A stretch of DNA of 7,979 nt, taken from NCBI GenBank assembly GCA_021793875.1, contig JAJYRX010000062.1, positions 1 through 7,979 on the forward strand. The letters run 5' to 3'. The notes beneath the pieces were generated by a model. That model was not told where the DNA came from. It worked only from the letters and a program-made list of their open reading frames with translations, and ran no database searches. Numbering within the stretch: the stretch's first letter is position 1; each line of letters begins with the position of its first letter. Source of the stretch: Pseudomonadota bacterium (GTDB lineage: Bacteria > Pseudomonadota > Gammaproteobacteria > Burkholderiales > Burkholderiaceae_B). The translations under genes and the position numbers were made by a program. This document shows positions 1-6,392 of the stretch, one piece after another.

Positions 1-9
1 TTCCGATCT
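1..9. other. Probable residual Illumina adapter sequence
   Basis: The first nine bases, TTCCGATCT, equal the 3' end of the standard Illumina adapter (...GCTCTTCCGATCT). Read outward from lnt on the minus strand they give AGATCGGAA, the usual adapter read-through start. Being exactly at the edge makes an artefact likely, though nine bases could match by chance. Confidence 0.6.
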
Positions 10-20
10 CCCACATGGGC

Positions 21-37
21 TTGGTGCTTAGCACCAA
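21..37 (-). other. Hairpin just downstream of lnt
   Basis: TTGGTGC and GCACCAA form a perfect 7-bp stem around a 3-nt loop, starting 9 nt after the lnt stop codon. No T-run follows on the minus strand, so a standard intrinsic terminator is not supported. The window ends 20 nt further on, so the context is incomplete. It may be a Rho-dependent end or an mRNA 3' stabiliser. Confidence 0.4.
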
Positions 38-46
38 AGAACGTAA

Positions 47-1642
47 TTATGGCCTAAATAGTATTTTATTGCAAGCTCCCACAACTAATAACATTAGTGA
101 CAATATTAAAACTGGTAAATTGCCCCATTTCATATATGGTGTATAACCCTGCATGCCTTGCACTTCTACGTCAAGAACACCGGGGGTGTTGCTATTTAGC
201 ACTGCACGAACACGTCCATTAGGATCTATAGCAGCGGTCATTCCAGTATTGGTTGAGCGCAGCATTGGACGTCCGGTTTCCAATGATCTGGCGCGTGCAA
301 TTTGAAGGTGCTGGCGTAGTGCCCATGTGTTGCCAAACCATGCAAGGTTGCTTACGTTAAGGAGTATGTTGGAGTCTCTGGCATGATGTATTATTTCTTC
401 ACCAAATACATCTTCATGGGAAATGTTTGGTTCTATTAACTGTTGTTCTATATTGAAAGGGCGTTGATTAAGGCCGCCACGATCAAAGGTTCCTAGCGGT
501 ATTTGCATTGCGTTAACAAACCATTGAAAACCTTTAGGTACAAACTCTCCAAAAGGTACTAGATGGTGTTTGTCGTAACGCATTTTTAAATCACTTTGCT
601 CAAGGCTTTCCAGGCTGGTATTTTGGTTAATGGCTATTACGCTATTAGTGCCTTGTCTAGCTCCGGTGCTAATTGGTACCCCCATAATTATGGTGGCATT
701 TTTCTGCTCAGATATACGTATCAATTGCTGCCACATAGGTGTAGGAATATACGCACTCATAATTGGTATAACAGTTTCGGGCAGCACAATAATATTAGGT
801 TTGCCTTCTGAGCTTTTAGCATCAAGGCTGGCTAGCTTCATATATTGCTCTATACCCTGCTGCATAAGCTGAGCATCAAATTTTTCTGATTGTGGTACGT
901 TACCCTGAACTAATCGTACTATTAACGAGCTGCCCTCTGGCTTAGTCCATGTTACGTAACCTAAACCTATACCAATAAGACCCGCAATTATGGCTAAGCC
1001 TACCCCAGCAGCAGCTTTTGCATCATTTTCAGTATCTTTATGGCATGCCAGTATAGCTATTGATGTTGCTGTGAACGTGGCAAACCAACCGACACCATAC
1101 GAGCCAACAACAGAAGACCATGGTGCAAGCCATCCATCTATATGGGCGTAACCGGCTCCAAGCCACGGAAATCCAGTAAATAAAACGCCCCGCAACCATT
1201 CTGCCATTGTCCAGGCAGATGCCCATACCAGGCTTATTAGCAATATTCTTAGCCAGCTTTGATTGGTATTGGCAGGACGACCCATGAGGACATAGGCTAT
1301 GGCGCACATAATAGCTGGGTACAAGGCTAGGAACGACGCTAGCAGCACCACACCCATAGCCGCAAGCGGCCATGCCATATGGCCATATGTGTGCATACTT
1401 ATAAATAACCAGTAAAGCCCTGTGGCATATGCGACTACGCTAAATAGCCAAATATCCCTTAATACGCTCCATACATGGCTATTTTTGAATACCCTTATAA
1501 ATACGATTGTAAGAGTGGCAAGATGCACAAAAGGCAACCCCCATGATGGTAGGGGGTTTGGGGCAAAACTTAGTGCGTATACAGCGCCTAATAGCGCCAG
1601 TATTAGGAGTTTTCTGTGCATAGTTGCTGCACGTGTATCCAT
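47..1642 (-). CDS. lnt: Apolipoprotein N-acyltransferase Lnt, with Ser in place of the catalytic Cys
   Basis: Lnt transfers an acyl chain from phospholipid to the N-terminal cysteine of diacylated lipoproteins in the inner membrane. The 531-residue frame is intact. There are about seven N-terminal membrane helices (between 11 and 230), a periplasmic nitrilase domain (about 236-505) and a final helix (about 508-525). The triad Glu is E289 (VLPETVIP) and the Lys is K358 (YDKHHLVPFGEF); E366 matches another conserved Glu. NLAWFG (432-437) and LRSTNTGMTA (461-470) are typical. At the nucleophile, where relatives read ICYED, this protein reads ISHED: Ser408 and His409, while Glu410 is kept. The domain contains no cysteine at all (C113, C200 and C524 lie outside it). 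The family call is firm; classical Lnt activity is doubtful. ATG at 1642 was chosen; Met8 (1621) is possible, and neither has a good ribosome binding site. Confidence 0.93.
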   Translation of the reverse strand: MDTRAATMHRKLLILALLGAVYALSFAPNPLPSWGLPFVHLATLTIVFIRVFKNSHVWSVLRDIWLFSVVAYATGLYWLFISMHTYGHMAWPLAAMGVVLLASFLALYPAIMCAIAYVLMGRPANTNQSWLRILLISLVWASAWTMAEWLRGVLFTGFPWLGAGYAHIDGWLAPWSSVVGSYGVGWFATFTATSIAILACHKDTENDAKAAAGVGLAIIAGLIGIGLGYVTWTKPEGSSLIVRLVQGNVPQSEKFDAQLMQQGIEQYMKLASLDAKSSEGKPNIIVLPETVIPIMSAYIPTPMWQQLIRISEQKNATIIMGVPISTGARQGTNSVIAINQNTSLESLEQSDLKMRYDKHHLVPFGEFVPKGFQWFVNAMQIPLGTFDRGGLNQRPFNIEQQLIEPNISHEDVFGEEIIHHARDSNILLNVSNLAWFGNTWALRQHLQIARARSLETGRPMLRSTNTGMTAAIDPNGRVRAVLNSNTPGVLDVEVQGMQGYTPYMKWGNLPVLILSLMLLVVGACNKILFRP

Positions 1643-2469
1643 AGGGCTCGTTTAGCGTCAGCGCCTACTACGGTTATTGTAAGGTTTTCGTGGTTAAGTT
1701 GATCGCCACGTCGAGGTATGTGCCCCAGCTGTTCAGCCAACCAGCCGCCTATGGTGTCGTAATCGTCGTCGGGCAGATGTGTTCCGAAACAGCTGTTAAA
1801 CCTGTCTATATCGGTTATGCCCATGGCACGCCAGCTATTACGTCCAGTTTGAAATATTGTTTTTTCTTCGTCCTCATCGTATTCGTCTTCTATTTCACCT
1901 ACGATTTGCTCGAGAACGTCTTCCATAGTGACCAGGCCAGATGTGCCGCCATATTCATCGATAACTATTGCCATATGGTTTCGACTACTACGGAAGTCTC
2001 GTAGCAGTACGTTTAGGCGTTTGGTTTCTGGCACAAAAACGGCAGGCCGCACCAAAGTGCTGATATCTATATTTGGGTTGTTAATTGATAGAAGGAGATC
2101 TTTGGCTAGCAGTATGCCAATTATGTTGTCGCGATCGTCTTGATATATTGGGAAGCGCGAGTGGCCTGTTTCTATAATTTGCGCAAGTAAAGACGATAGT
2201 GGCTGGGTGATATCAAGCATGTCTATGCGTGATCTGGGCACCATTATGTCAGCTACTGTTTGGTTGGCAACTTCCAGAGCTCCGGAGATCATGGCATATG
2301 ATTCGCCATCTAGTACTTGACGCGTGTGAGCCGCATCAAGCACGGCTTTAATCTCGTCTCTATCAGCTGGTTCGGAAGGGCGTACAAATGCCGCTAGCCG
2401 TTCAAATAAAGACTTTTGTGATTGCTTGGTGGTTCGTAAACCGCCTTCAGGTGATGATGATTCTGACAT
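1603..2469 (-). CDS. corC: CBS-domain protein CorC/YbeX (magnesium/cobalt efflux family)
   Basis: CorC-type proteins are linked to Mg2+/Co2+ efflux through CorA and, in more recent work, to ribosome and envelope homeostasis; the molecular activity is debated. The 288-residue protein is the short soluble form, without the DUF21 membrane domain. It has an N-terminal segment up to about 70, then a pair of CBS domains. The first contains DIMVPRSRID (74-83) and TGHSRFPIYQ (101-110); the second contains HMAIVIDEYGGTSGLVTMED (165-184). An acidic stretch (about 192-202) leads into the C-terminal CorC_HlyC domain (about 205-285). Length matches E. coli CorC (292). The ATG has an AGGG only 2 nt upstream, which is closer than ideal. 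Its end overlaps lnt by 40 nt (19 nt if lnt starts at its second Met). Confidence 0.95.
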   Translation of the reverse strand: MSESSSPEGGLRTTKQSQKSLFERLAAFVRPSEPADRDEIKAVLDAAHTRQVLDGESYAMISGALEVANQTVADIMVPRSRIDMLDITQPLSSLLAQIIETGHSRFPIYQDDRDNIIGILLAKDLLLSINNPNIDISTLVRPAVFVPETKRLNVLLRDFRSSRNHMAIVIDEYGGTSGLVTMEDVLEQIVGEIEDEYDEDEEKTIFQTGRNSWRAMGITDIDRFNSCFGTHLPDDDYDTIGGWLAEQLGHIPRRGDQLNHENLTITVVGADAKRALWIHVQQLCTENS

Positions 2470-2557
2470 TACCCTATATCGTAGTGAATAATGGTCTTAG
2501 CATACCGCAAATTGCTGTTGTATGAGTGTTTGTATGCAGACATTTATATTGTTTTTA
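2470..2557. other. 88-nt spacer between ybeY and corC
   Basis: The spacer is AT-rich and holds no convincing promoter, terminator or RNA gene. On the minus strand an ATG at 2503 opens a 9-codon frame (MLRPLFTTI) whose TAG (2476-2474) ends 4 nt before the corC ATG. The mini-frame has no clear ribosome binding site. corC itself has only AGGG very close to its ATG. This is the second-longest gap in an otherwise tightly packed operon. Confidence 0.4.
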
Positions 2558-3046
2558 TTAAGGCTTATGGATACTGTAAGGGTTTGGTATACCCAATGTA
2601 GATAGTATAGATACTTCTATTCCCTCCATGTGCTCTGCTTCAGTCGATTCAGAATGGTCGTACCCTAGTGCGTGCAGTGTTCCGTGTATAACAAGGTGAG
2701 CCGCATGATGCATAAATGGCTTACCTTGTTCATTGGCTTCATGCTGCAATATTGGTACACAAATAACTATATCAGCGTATGTTATGTTGTCGGGTGCTGT
2801 TCCATAAGCAAAGGTTAGTACATTGGTTGCGTAGTTTTTCTGTCTATATGTGCTATTTAGGCTTTTGCTTTCTTCATTATCAGTAAGCCTAATGGTAAGA
2901 GCAGCACTTACGGGTTTATTCCTATCTTTATATACAGCTTTTAATGTCTTTTGTACCCAGCTTCTAATGCGGGCTCTGGTAAGCTGAGGGGCTTCATGTT
3001 CGTATTGAACAGCAAGGCTAAGTTTGGTTTCCATTATGCTGCTCAT
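2558..3046 (-). CDS. ybeY: Endoribonuclease / rRNA maturation factor YbeY
   Basis: YbeY is a small zinc-dependent single-strand RNase needed for correct 16S rRNA 3'-end maturation and 70S quality control. The 162-residue protein has the diagnostic metal site HGTLHALGYDH, with ligands His121, His125 and His131. It also has the conserved patch LNSTYRQKNYATNVLTFAY (64-82), whose Arg68 corresponds to the family's essential arginine. The ATG at 3046 overlaps phoH by 29 nt. A second in-frame ATG at 3034 (Met5) is also possible, and neither has a good Shine-Dalgarno sequence, so coupling to phoH translation is likely. Its usual partner PhoH is directly upstream. Length and motifs are normal. Confidence 0.97.
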   Translation of the reverse strand: MSSIMETKLSLAVQYEHEAPQLTRARIRSWVQKTLKAVYKDRNKPVSAALTIRLTDNEESKSLNSTYRQKNYATNVLTFAYGTAPDNITYADIVICVPILQHEANEQGKPFMHHAAHLVIHGTLHALGYDHSESTEAEHMEGIEVSILSTLGIPNPYSIHKP

Positions 3047-4022
3047 ATGCTTGAATTATGCGTGCCACTAATGGATGCCTAACAACATCACGACTAGTGA
3101 AACTGGTATGTGCGATACCGTTTACTCTGTTCAGGATTTTAATGGCATTAGACAAGCCACTGCTTTGACCTTTTGGCAGATCTGTTTGAGAGGGGTCGCC
3201 GTTAATAACAGCTTTGCTGCTAAATCCTATACGAGTTAAAAACATCTGCATTTGTTCATTGGTTGTGTTCTGAGCCTCATCTAGTATGACAAATGCATTG
3301 TTAAGAGTTCGTCCACGCATATAAGCCAACGGTGCTATTTCAATGGTTTGTTTTTCAAATAGACGTTGTACTTTTTCATACCCCATAAGGTCGTATAAAG
3401 CATCGTATAAAGGTCTCAAATAAGGGTCTATTTTTTGAGACAGATCGCCCGGTAAAAAGCCCAGGCGTTCACCAGCTTCTACGGCGGGTCTTGTGAGTAT
3501 TAGACGTTCAACTTGATCACGCTCTAGGGCATCAACAGCACAGGCGACAGCCAGCCAGGTTTTACCGGTGCCAGCCGGACCTGTACCAAAGGTGATGTCG
3601 TTGTTAAGAATATTATTAAGATACTCTCGTTGGCTTGGAGTTCGTGGGCGCACGCTTGTTTTTGGTGTGCGTAGACCTAGGCTAAGGTCATTTACTGGAG
3701 GTAGCTCTTTAAGCCTAGGGTCAGGGCTAAGCTCTTGTTCATAATCGTTATGCTGATGCGCACCCAGTTCAGCTAGGCCTAGCTGAATGTCATTAGATGA
3801 TAGTTCTTGATGTACAGCTCGTCTGTGAAACCATTCAACCGCTTTTGCTGCGTTGCCAGAGTTGTTTCCTCTAACAGTAATGCGGTTACCGCGCCTGGCT
3901 ATTTCCACGCGATAGCCGCTGGCAATTTGTTGTAGGTTCTCATCTAGGGGGCCACAAAGGTTAGCAAGGTTTGTGTTGTCGCCTTCTAGGTGAATAACGG
4001 TGGGCTTGCTGTTACTTGACAA
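3018..4022 (-). CDS. ybeZ: PhoH-family ATPase (YbeZ)
   Basis: PhoH/YbeZ is a cytoplasmic P-loop NTPase of the helicase-like PhoH family. It is genetically and physically linked to the YbeY RNase and is thought to act in RNA or ribosome metabolism; its exact reaction is not settled. Counting from the TTG start (334 residues), an N-terminal nucleic-acid-binding-like region spans about 1-75 and a variable charged linker about 76-130. The ATPase core has Walker A GPAGTGKT (148-155), Walker B FVILDE (244-249), GDPSQTDLP (275-283) and SRDVVRHP (310-317). TTG at 4022 is preferred because a strong binding site lies 8 nt upstream; a GTG at 4031 would add three residues. It overlaps miaB by 11 nt (20 nt with the GTG) and ybeY by 29 nt, so translation is probably coupled. 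It ends with TAG, while the other genes end with TAA. Confidence 0.95.
   Translation of the reverse strand: MSSNSKPTVIHLEGDNTNLANLCGPLDENLQQIASGYRVEIARRGNRITVRGNNSGNAAKAVEWFHRRAVHQELSSNDIQLGLAELGAHQHNDYEQELSPDPRLKELPPVNDLSLGLRTPKTSVRPRTPSQREYLNNILNNDITFGTGPAGTGKTWLAVACAVDALERDQVERLILTRPAVEAGERLGFLPGDLSQKIDPYLRPLYDALYDLMGYEKVQRLFEKQTIEIAPLAYMRGRTLNNAFVILDEAQNTTNEQMQMFLTRIGFSSKAVINGDPSQTDLPKGQSSGLSNAIKILNRVNGIAHTSFTSRDVVRHPLVARIIQAYEQHNGNQT
3768..3787. repeat. Perfect 20-bp palindrome inside phoH
   Basis: The 10-base half TTCAGCTAGG is followed directly by its exact reverse complement, with no spacer. It lies in the variable linker of PhoH (about residues 79-85), where coding constraint is weak. 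In RNA it could form only a short hairpin after opening the centre; in DNA it is a symmetric site. Function unknown. Confidence 0.6.
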
Positions 4023-5370
4023 GTATTTCACCCCTTAACGTATGAACCATTACTTCAGTGATGCGTACATTTACCATATGACCAATAAGTCTTGGCTGAC
4101 CAATAAAGTTTACCGTACGATTATTTGCAATTTTGCCAGACAGCTCATTAGGGTTACGTTTGGAAGGGCCTTCGACAAGCACCTGTTGCACAGTGCCTAG
4201 CATTGAGTCACTTATTTCACGCGCTTGTTTATTAATCAAATTTTGCAGTTTGTGCAGACGTGCAAATTTTACTTCTTTTGGGGTGTCGTCATGTAAGTCT
4301 GCCGCTGGTGTTCCGGGACGTCTTGAGTATACAAATGAAAATGACTGATCAAAACCTACGTCCCGTATAAGTTGTAGTGTTTTTTCAAAGTCTTCTTCGG
4401 TTTCACCAGGAAACCCTACTATGAAATCAGAGGATAGGATTATGTCTGGGCGTGCAGCACGCAAGCGACGTACTATAGATTTAAACTCAAGGGTTGTATA
4501 GCCGCGTTTCATAGCCGCTAATACCCTGTCACTCCCAGCCTGCACAGGAAGGTGCAAGAAAGGCGCCAGCTTAGGCAGTTTCCCATGTGCCTCTATAAGG
4601 CGGGTGGTCATTTCTTTAGGGTGAGATGTAGTGTATCGTAGGCGTTCAATTCCTGGGATTTCGTGCAAATACTCTAACAACATTGCAAAGTCAGCAATTG
4701 TATTGTCATCTACTGGCCCTCTGTAGGCATTTACGTTTTGACCCAGCAAAGTAACTTCTTTAACGCCCTGATCAGCAAGGTCGGCCACTTCAATTAGAAC
4801 GTCTTCAAAAGGACGAGATACCTCTGGGCCGCGTGTGTATGGCACTACACAGAAACTACAGTATTTGCTACAACCTTCCATTATAGATACAAAGGCGCTA
4901 GGGCCTTCTACCCTGGCTGGCGGGAGGTTATCGAACTTTTCTATTTCTGGGAAGCTTATGTCTACCTGCGCTTTCCCACTGCTGCGACGTTGATCAATTA
5001 AGTCTGGAAGCCGATGAAGTGTTTGCGGGCCAAAAACAACATCAACAAAAGGTGCCCTTTGAACTATGGCTTTACCTTCTTGGCTGGCAACGCAACCGCC
5101 CACACCTATTACAAGGTTTGGGTTTTCTTCTTTTAAATGACGCACTCTTCCAAGATCTGAGAACACTTTTTCTTGTGCTTTCTCGCGTACTGAACATGTG
5201 TTGAACAATATTATGTCAGCATCATCTGGAGAGTTTGTGATTTCTATTGGTGACTCTTCATTCAGAACATCGAGCATTTTGTCAGAGTCGTATTCGTTCA
5301 TCTGGCAGCCAAATGTGCGGATGAAAACTTTGCGCGGAGCGCCTGCGCGCTTAACATTGGTTTCTTGCAT
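4012..5370 (-). CDS. miaB: tRNA-2-methylthio-N6-dimethylallyladenosine synthase MiaB
   Basis: Radical SAM methylthiotransferase that adds a methylthio group to i6A37 of tRNAs reading UNN codons, using two [4Fe-4S] clusters. The 452-residue protein has the three cysteines of the N-terminal methylthiotransferase domain (C22 in [15 protein letters not shown]59 in [11 protein letters not shown]93 in [11 protein letters not shown]). The radical SAM triplet CSKYCSFC (C167, C171, C174) follows, then a C-terminal TRAM domain at about 385-452. All six cluster ligands are present and the length is normal. ATG at 5370 is the first in-frame ATG after an in-frame TAA five codons upstream, but there is no clear Shine-Dalgarno sequence before it. 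The gene's end overlaps phoH. It opens the classical miaB-ybeZ-ybeY-ybeX-lnt cluster and follows secF after an 81-nt gap that may hold a promoter. Confidence 0.97.
   Translation of the reverse strand: MQETNVKRAGAPRKVFIRTFGCQMNEYDSDKMLDVLNEESPIEITNSPDDADIILFNTCSVREKAQEKVFSDLGRVRHLKEENPNLVIGVGGCVASQEGKAIVQRAPFVDVVFGPQTLHRLPDLIDQRRSSGKAQVDISFPEIEKFDNLPPARVEGPSAFVSIMEGCSKYCSFCVVPYTRGPEVSRPFEDVLIEVADLADQGVKEVTLLGQNVNAYRGPVDDNTIADFAMLLEYLHEIPGIERLRYTTSHPKEMTTRLIEAHGKLPKLAPFLHLPVQAGSDRVLAAMKRGYTTLEFKSIVRRLRAARPDIILSSDFIVGFPGETEEDFEKTLQLIRDVGFDQSFSFVYSRRPGTPAADLHDDTPKEVKFARLHKLQNLINKQAREISDSMLGTVQQVLVEGPSKRNPNELSGKIANNRTVNFIGQPRLIGHMVNVRITEVMVHTLRGEILVK
4031..4037 (-). promoter_or_regulatory. Ribosome binding site deciding the phoH start
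   Basis: The minus strand reads TAAGGGG followed by TGAAATAC (8 nt) and TTG. The upstream GTG candidate (4031-4029) begins with the last G of this site, so it cannot use it. The heptamer and the 8-nt spacing match those before secF exactly. Confidence 0.65.
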
Positions 5371-5386
5371 GATAGTCAGCCGTTAC

Positions 5387-5398
5387 GGGTTTACACCC
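5387..5398 (-). other. Small leader hairpin with a GUAA tetraloop just upstream of miaB
   Basis: As RNA, the minus strand reads GGGU-GUAA-ACCC: a 4-bp stem closed by a GNRA-type tetraloop, possibly lengthened by one C-G pair with a bulged G. It ends 16 nt before the miaB ATG, in a leader with no recognisable Shine-Dalgarno sequence. It is short, so its significance is uncertain. Confidence 0.3.
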
Positions 5399-5401
5399 CG
5401 G

Positions 5402-5436
5402 GGGCGTTATTAATAAAAACTTTAATTATAACGCCC
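5402..5436 (-). promoter_or_regulatory. Dyad-symmetric element with an internal TATAAT box between secF and miaB
   Basis: Arms GGGCGTTAT and ATAACGCCC form a perfect 9-bp inverted repeat around a 17-nt AT-rich centre. Inside the centre a second, 4-bp pairing (TAAA-GTT-TTTA) is possible, flanked by symmetric 3-nt internal loops. On the minus strand a perfect TATAAT (5430-5425) overlaps the first arm, but I see no good -35 hexamer 16-18 nt upstream. No T-run follows the second arm, so it is not a standard intrinsic terminator. It may be a promoter with an operator for the miaB block, or an RNA stem between secDF and miaB messages. The symmetry is seen directly; the role is inference. Confidence 0.5.
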
Positions 5437-5451
5437 TTGAGGGTGGGCTGT

Positions 5452-6390
5452 TTATTCCATTATTTCAGCGCTTGGATCTTCTTTCTTAACAGGCTTTACT
5501 AGATCTTCACGCTTAACGCCTAACCACATAGCTATAGATGAAGCTACAAAAACGGAAGAGTAAATACCGAACCATATTCCAATGGTAAGTGCCAGGGCGA
5601 AGTAGTGGAGGGTAGGGCCGCCAAATATTAACATTGCTAATACCATTATTTGAGTAGACCCGTGCGTTATTACCGTGCGCGACATTGTTTGGGTTATGGC
5701 ACTGTTTATTACTTCTGATACAGATGTTCTGCGCTGTTTGCGGAAGTTTTCACGGATACGGTCCATGATAACTACCGACTCGTTAACCGAATAACCTAGA
5801 ACAGCTAGTACTCCGGCTAGAACAGATAAAGAGAACTCCCATTGGAAGAAAGCAAAAAAACCTAAAATTATGATTACGTCGTGTAGGTTAGCAACCACAC
5901 CAGCAATGGCAAATTTCCATTCAAACCTGAATGCCAAATACACCATTATTCCTATGACAACAACCAGTAAGGCCATAAGACCGTTATGTACTAGTTCTTG
6001 CCCAACCTGCGGGCCAACAAACTCTACACGTCTAAGTTCTACACCAGAACTTGCTTGCTTAAGAGCTTGTAGTATTGATTCACTTTGAGTGGCGGAATCT
6101 TCACCCTCGCGTACTGGCAAGCGTATCATTACATCACGTGACGTGCCGAAGTTTTGTACCTGATAGTCTGAGTATCCTAGTGACCCTATTGCATCGCGCA
6201 CTTCTTCTAGGTTGGCAGTTTGCTCGTAGCTAACCTCCATAACTGTTCCACCAGTAAATTCAATGGAGAGGTTAAACCCACGAAGCACAATAAATGTAAC
6301 TGCAGCAATAAAGAACATGGCACTAATAATATTAAGCACCACGGAATAACGCATGAAAGGGATGGTTTTTTGTATGCGGAAAAACTCCAT
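5452..6390 (-). CDS. secF: Protein translocase subunit SecF
   Basis: Partner of SecD in the proton-driven export accessory complex of the inner membrane. The 312-residue protein has the full SecF plan: a first membrane helix at about 15-35, IEFTGG at 43-48, a small periplasmic domain (about 50-130), GPQVGQEL at 126-133, then five more helices. The helix-4 motif GYSVNESVVIMDRIREN lies at 199-215; its Asp210 is in the conserved DRIREN core. The C-terminal tail is short and charged. Glu in IEFTGG and in NES replaces the Asp seen in enterobacterial SecF; I take this as a betaproteobacterial form, not a defect. The ATG start has a strong binding site 8 nt upstream and follows secD by 2 nt, so the two are one transcription and translation unit. 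Length is normal and there is no sign of damage. Confidence 0.97.
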   Translation of the reverse strand: MEFFRIQKTIPFMRYSVVLNIISAMFFIAAVTFIVLRGFNLSIEFTGGTVMEVSYEQTANLEEVRDAIGSLGYSDYQVQNFGTSRDVMIRLPVREGEDSATQSESILQALKQASSGVELRRVEFVGPQVGQELVHNGLMALLVVVIGIMVYLAFRFEWKFAIAGVVANLHDVIIILGFFAFFQWEFSLSVLAGVLAVLGYSVNESVVIMDRIRENFRKQRRTSVSEVINSAITQTMSRTVITHGSTQIMVLAMLIFGGPTLHYFALALTIGIWFGIYSSVFVASSIAMWLGVKREDLVKPVKKEDPSAEIME

Positions 6391-6392
6391 GT

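Noticed and set aside
877..880. Lnt Phe255 where E. coli has a functionally important Trp (QSEKFD against the enterobacterial KWD)
   Set aside because: Phe at this place is common in betaproteobacterial Lnt as far as I recall, so it is not counted as another active-site defect.
1376..1389. 14-bp palindrome CATATGGCCATATG in lnt
   Set aside because: Shorter than the phoH palindrome and explained by His/Met/Ala codons in a membrane-loop region; near chance level for a window of this size given many CATATG-like words.
5402..5436. Rho-independent terminator after secF
   Set aside because: The stem is good but the loop is long and the sequence after it is CCGGGGTG, without a T-run on either strand.
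6247..6264. SecF IEFTGG instead of DFTGG as a loss of a key residue
   Set aside because: Glu at this place fits betaproteobacterial SecF as I know it, and the rest of the protein is intact.
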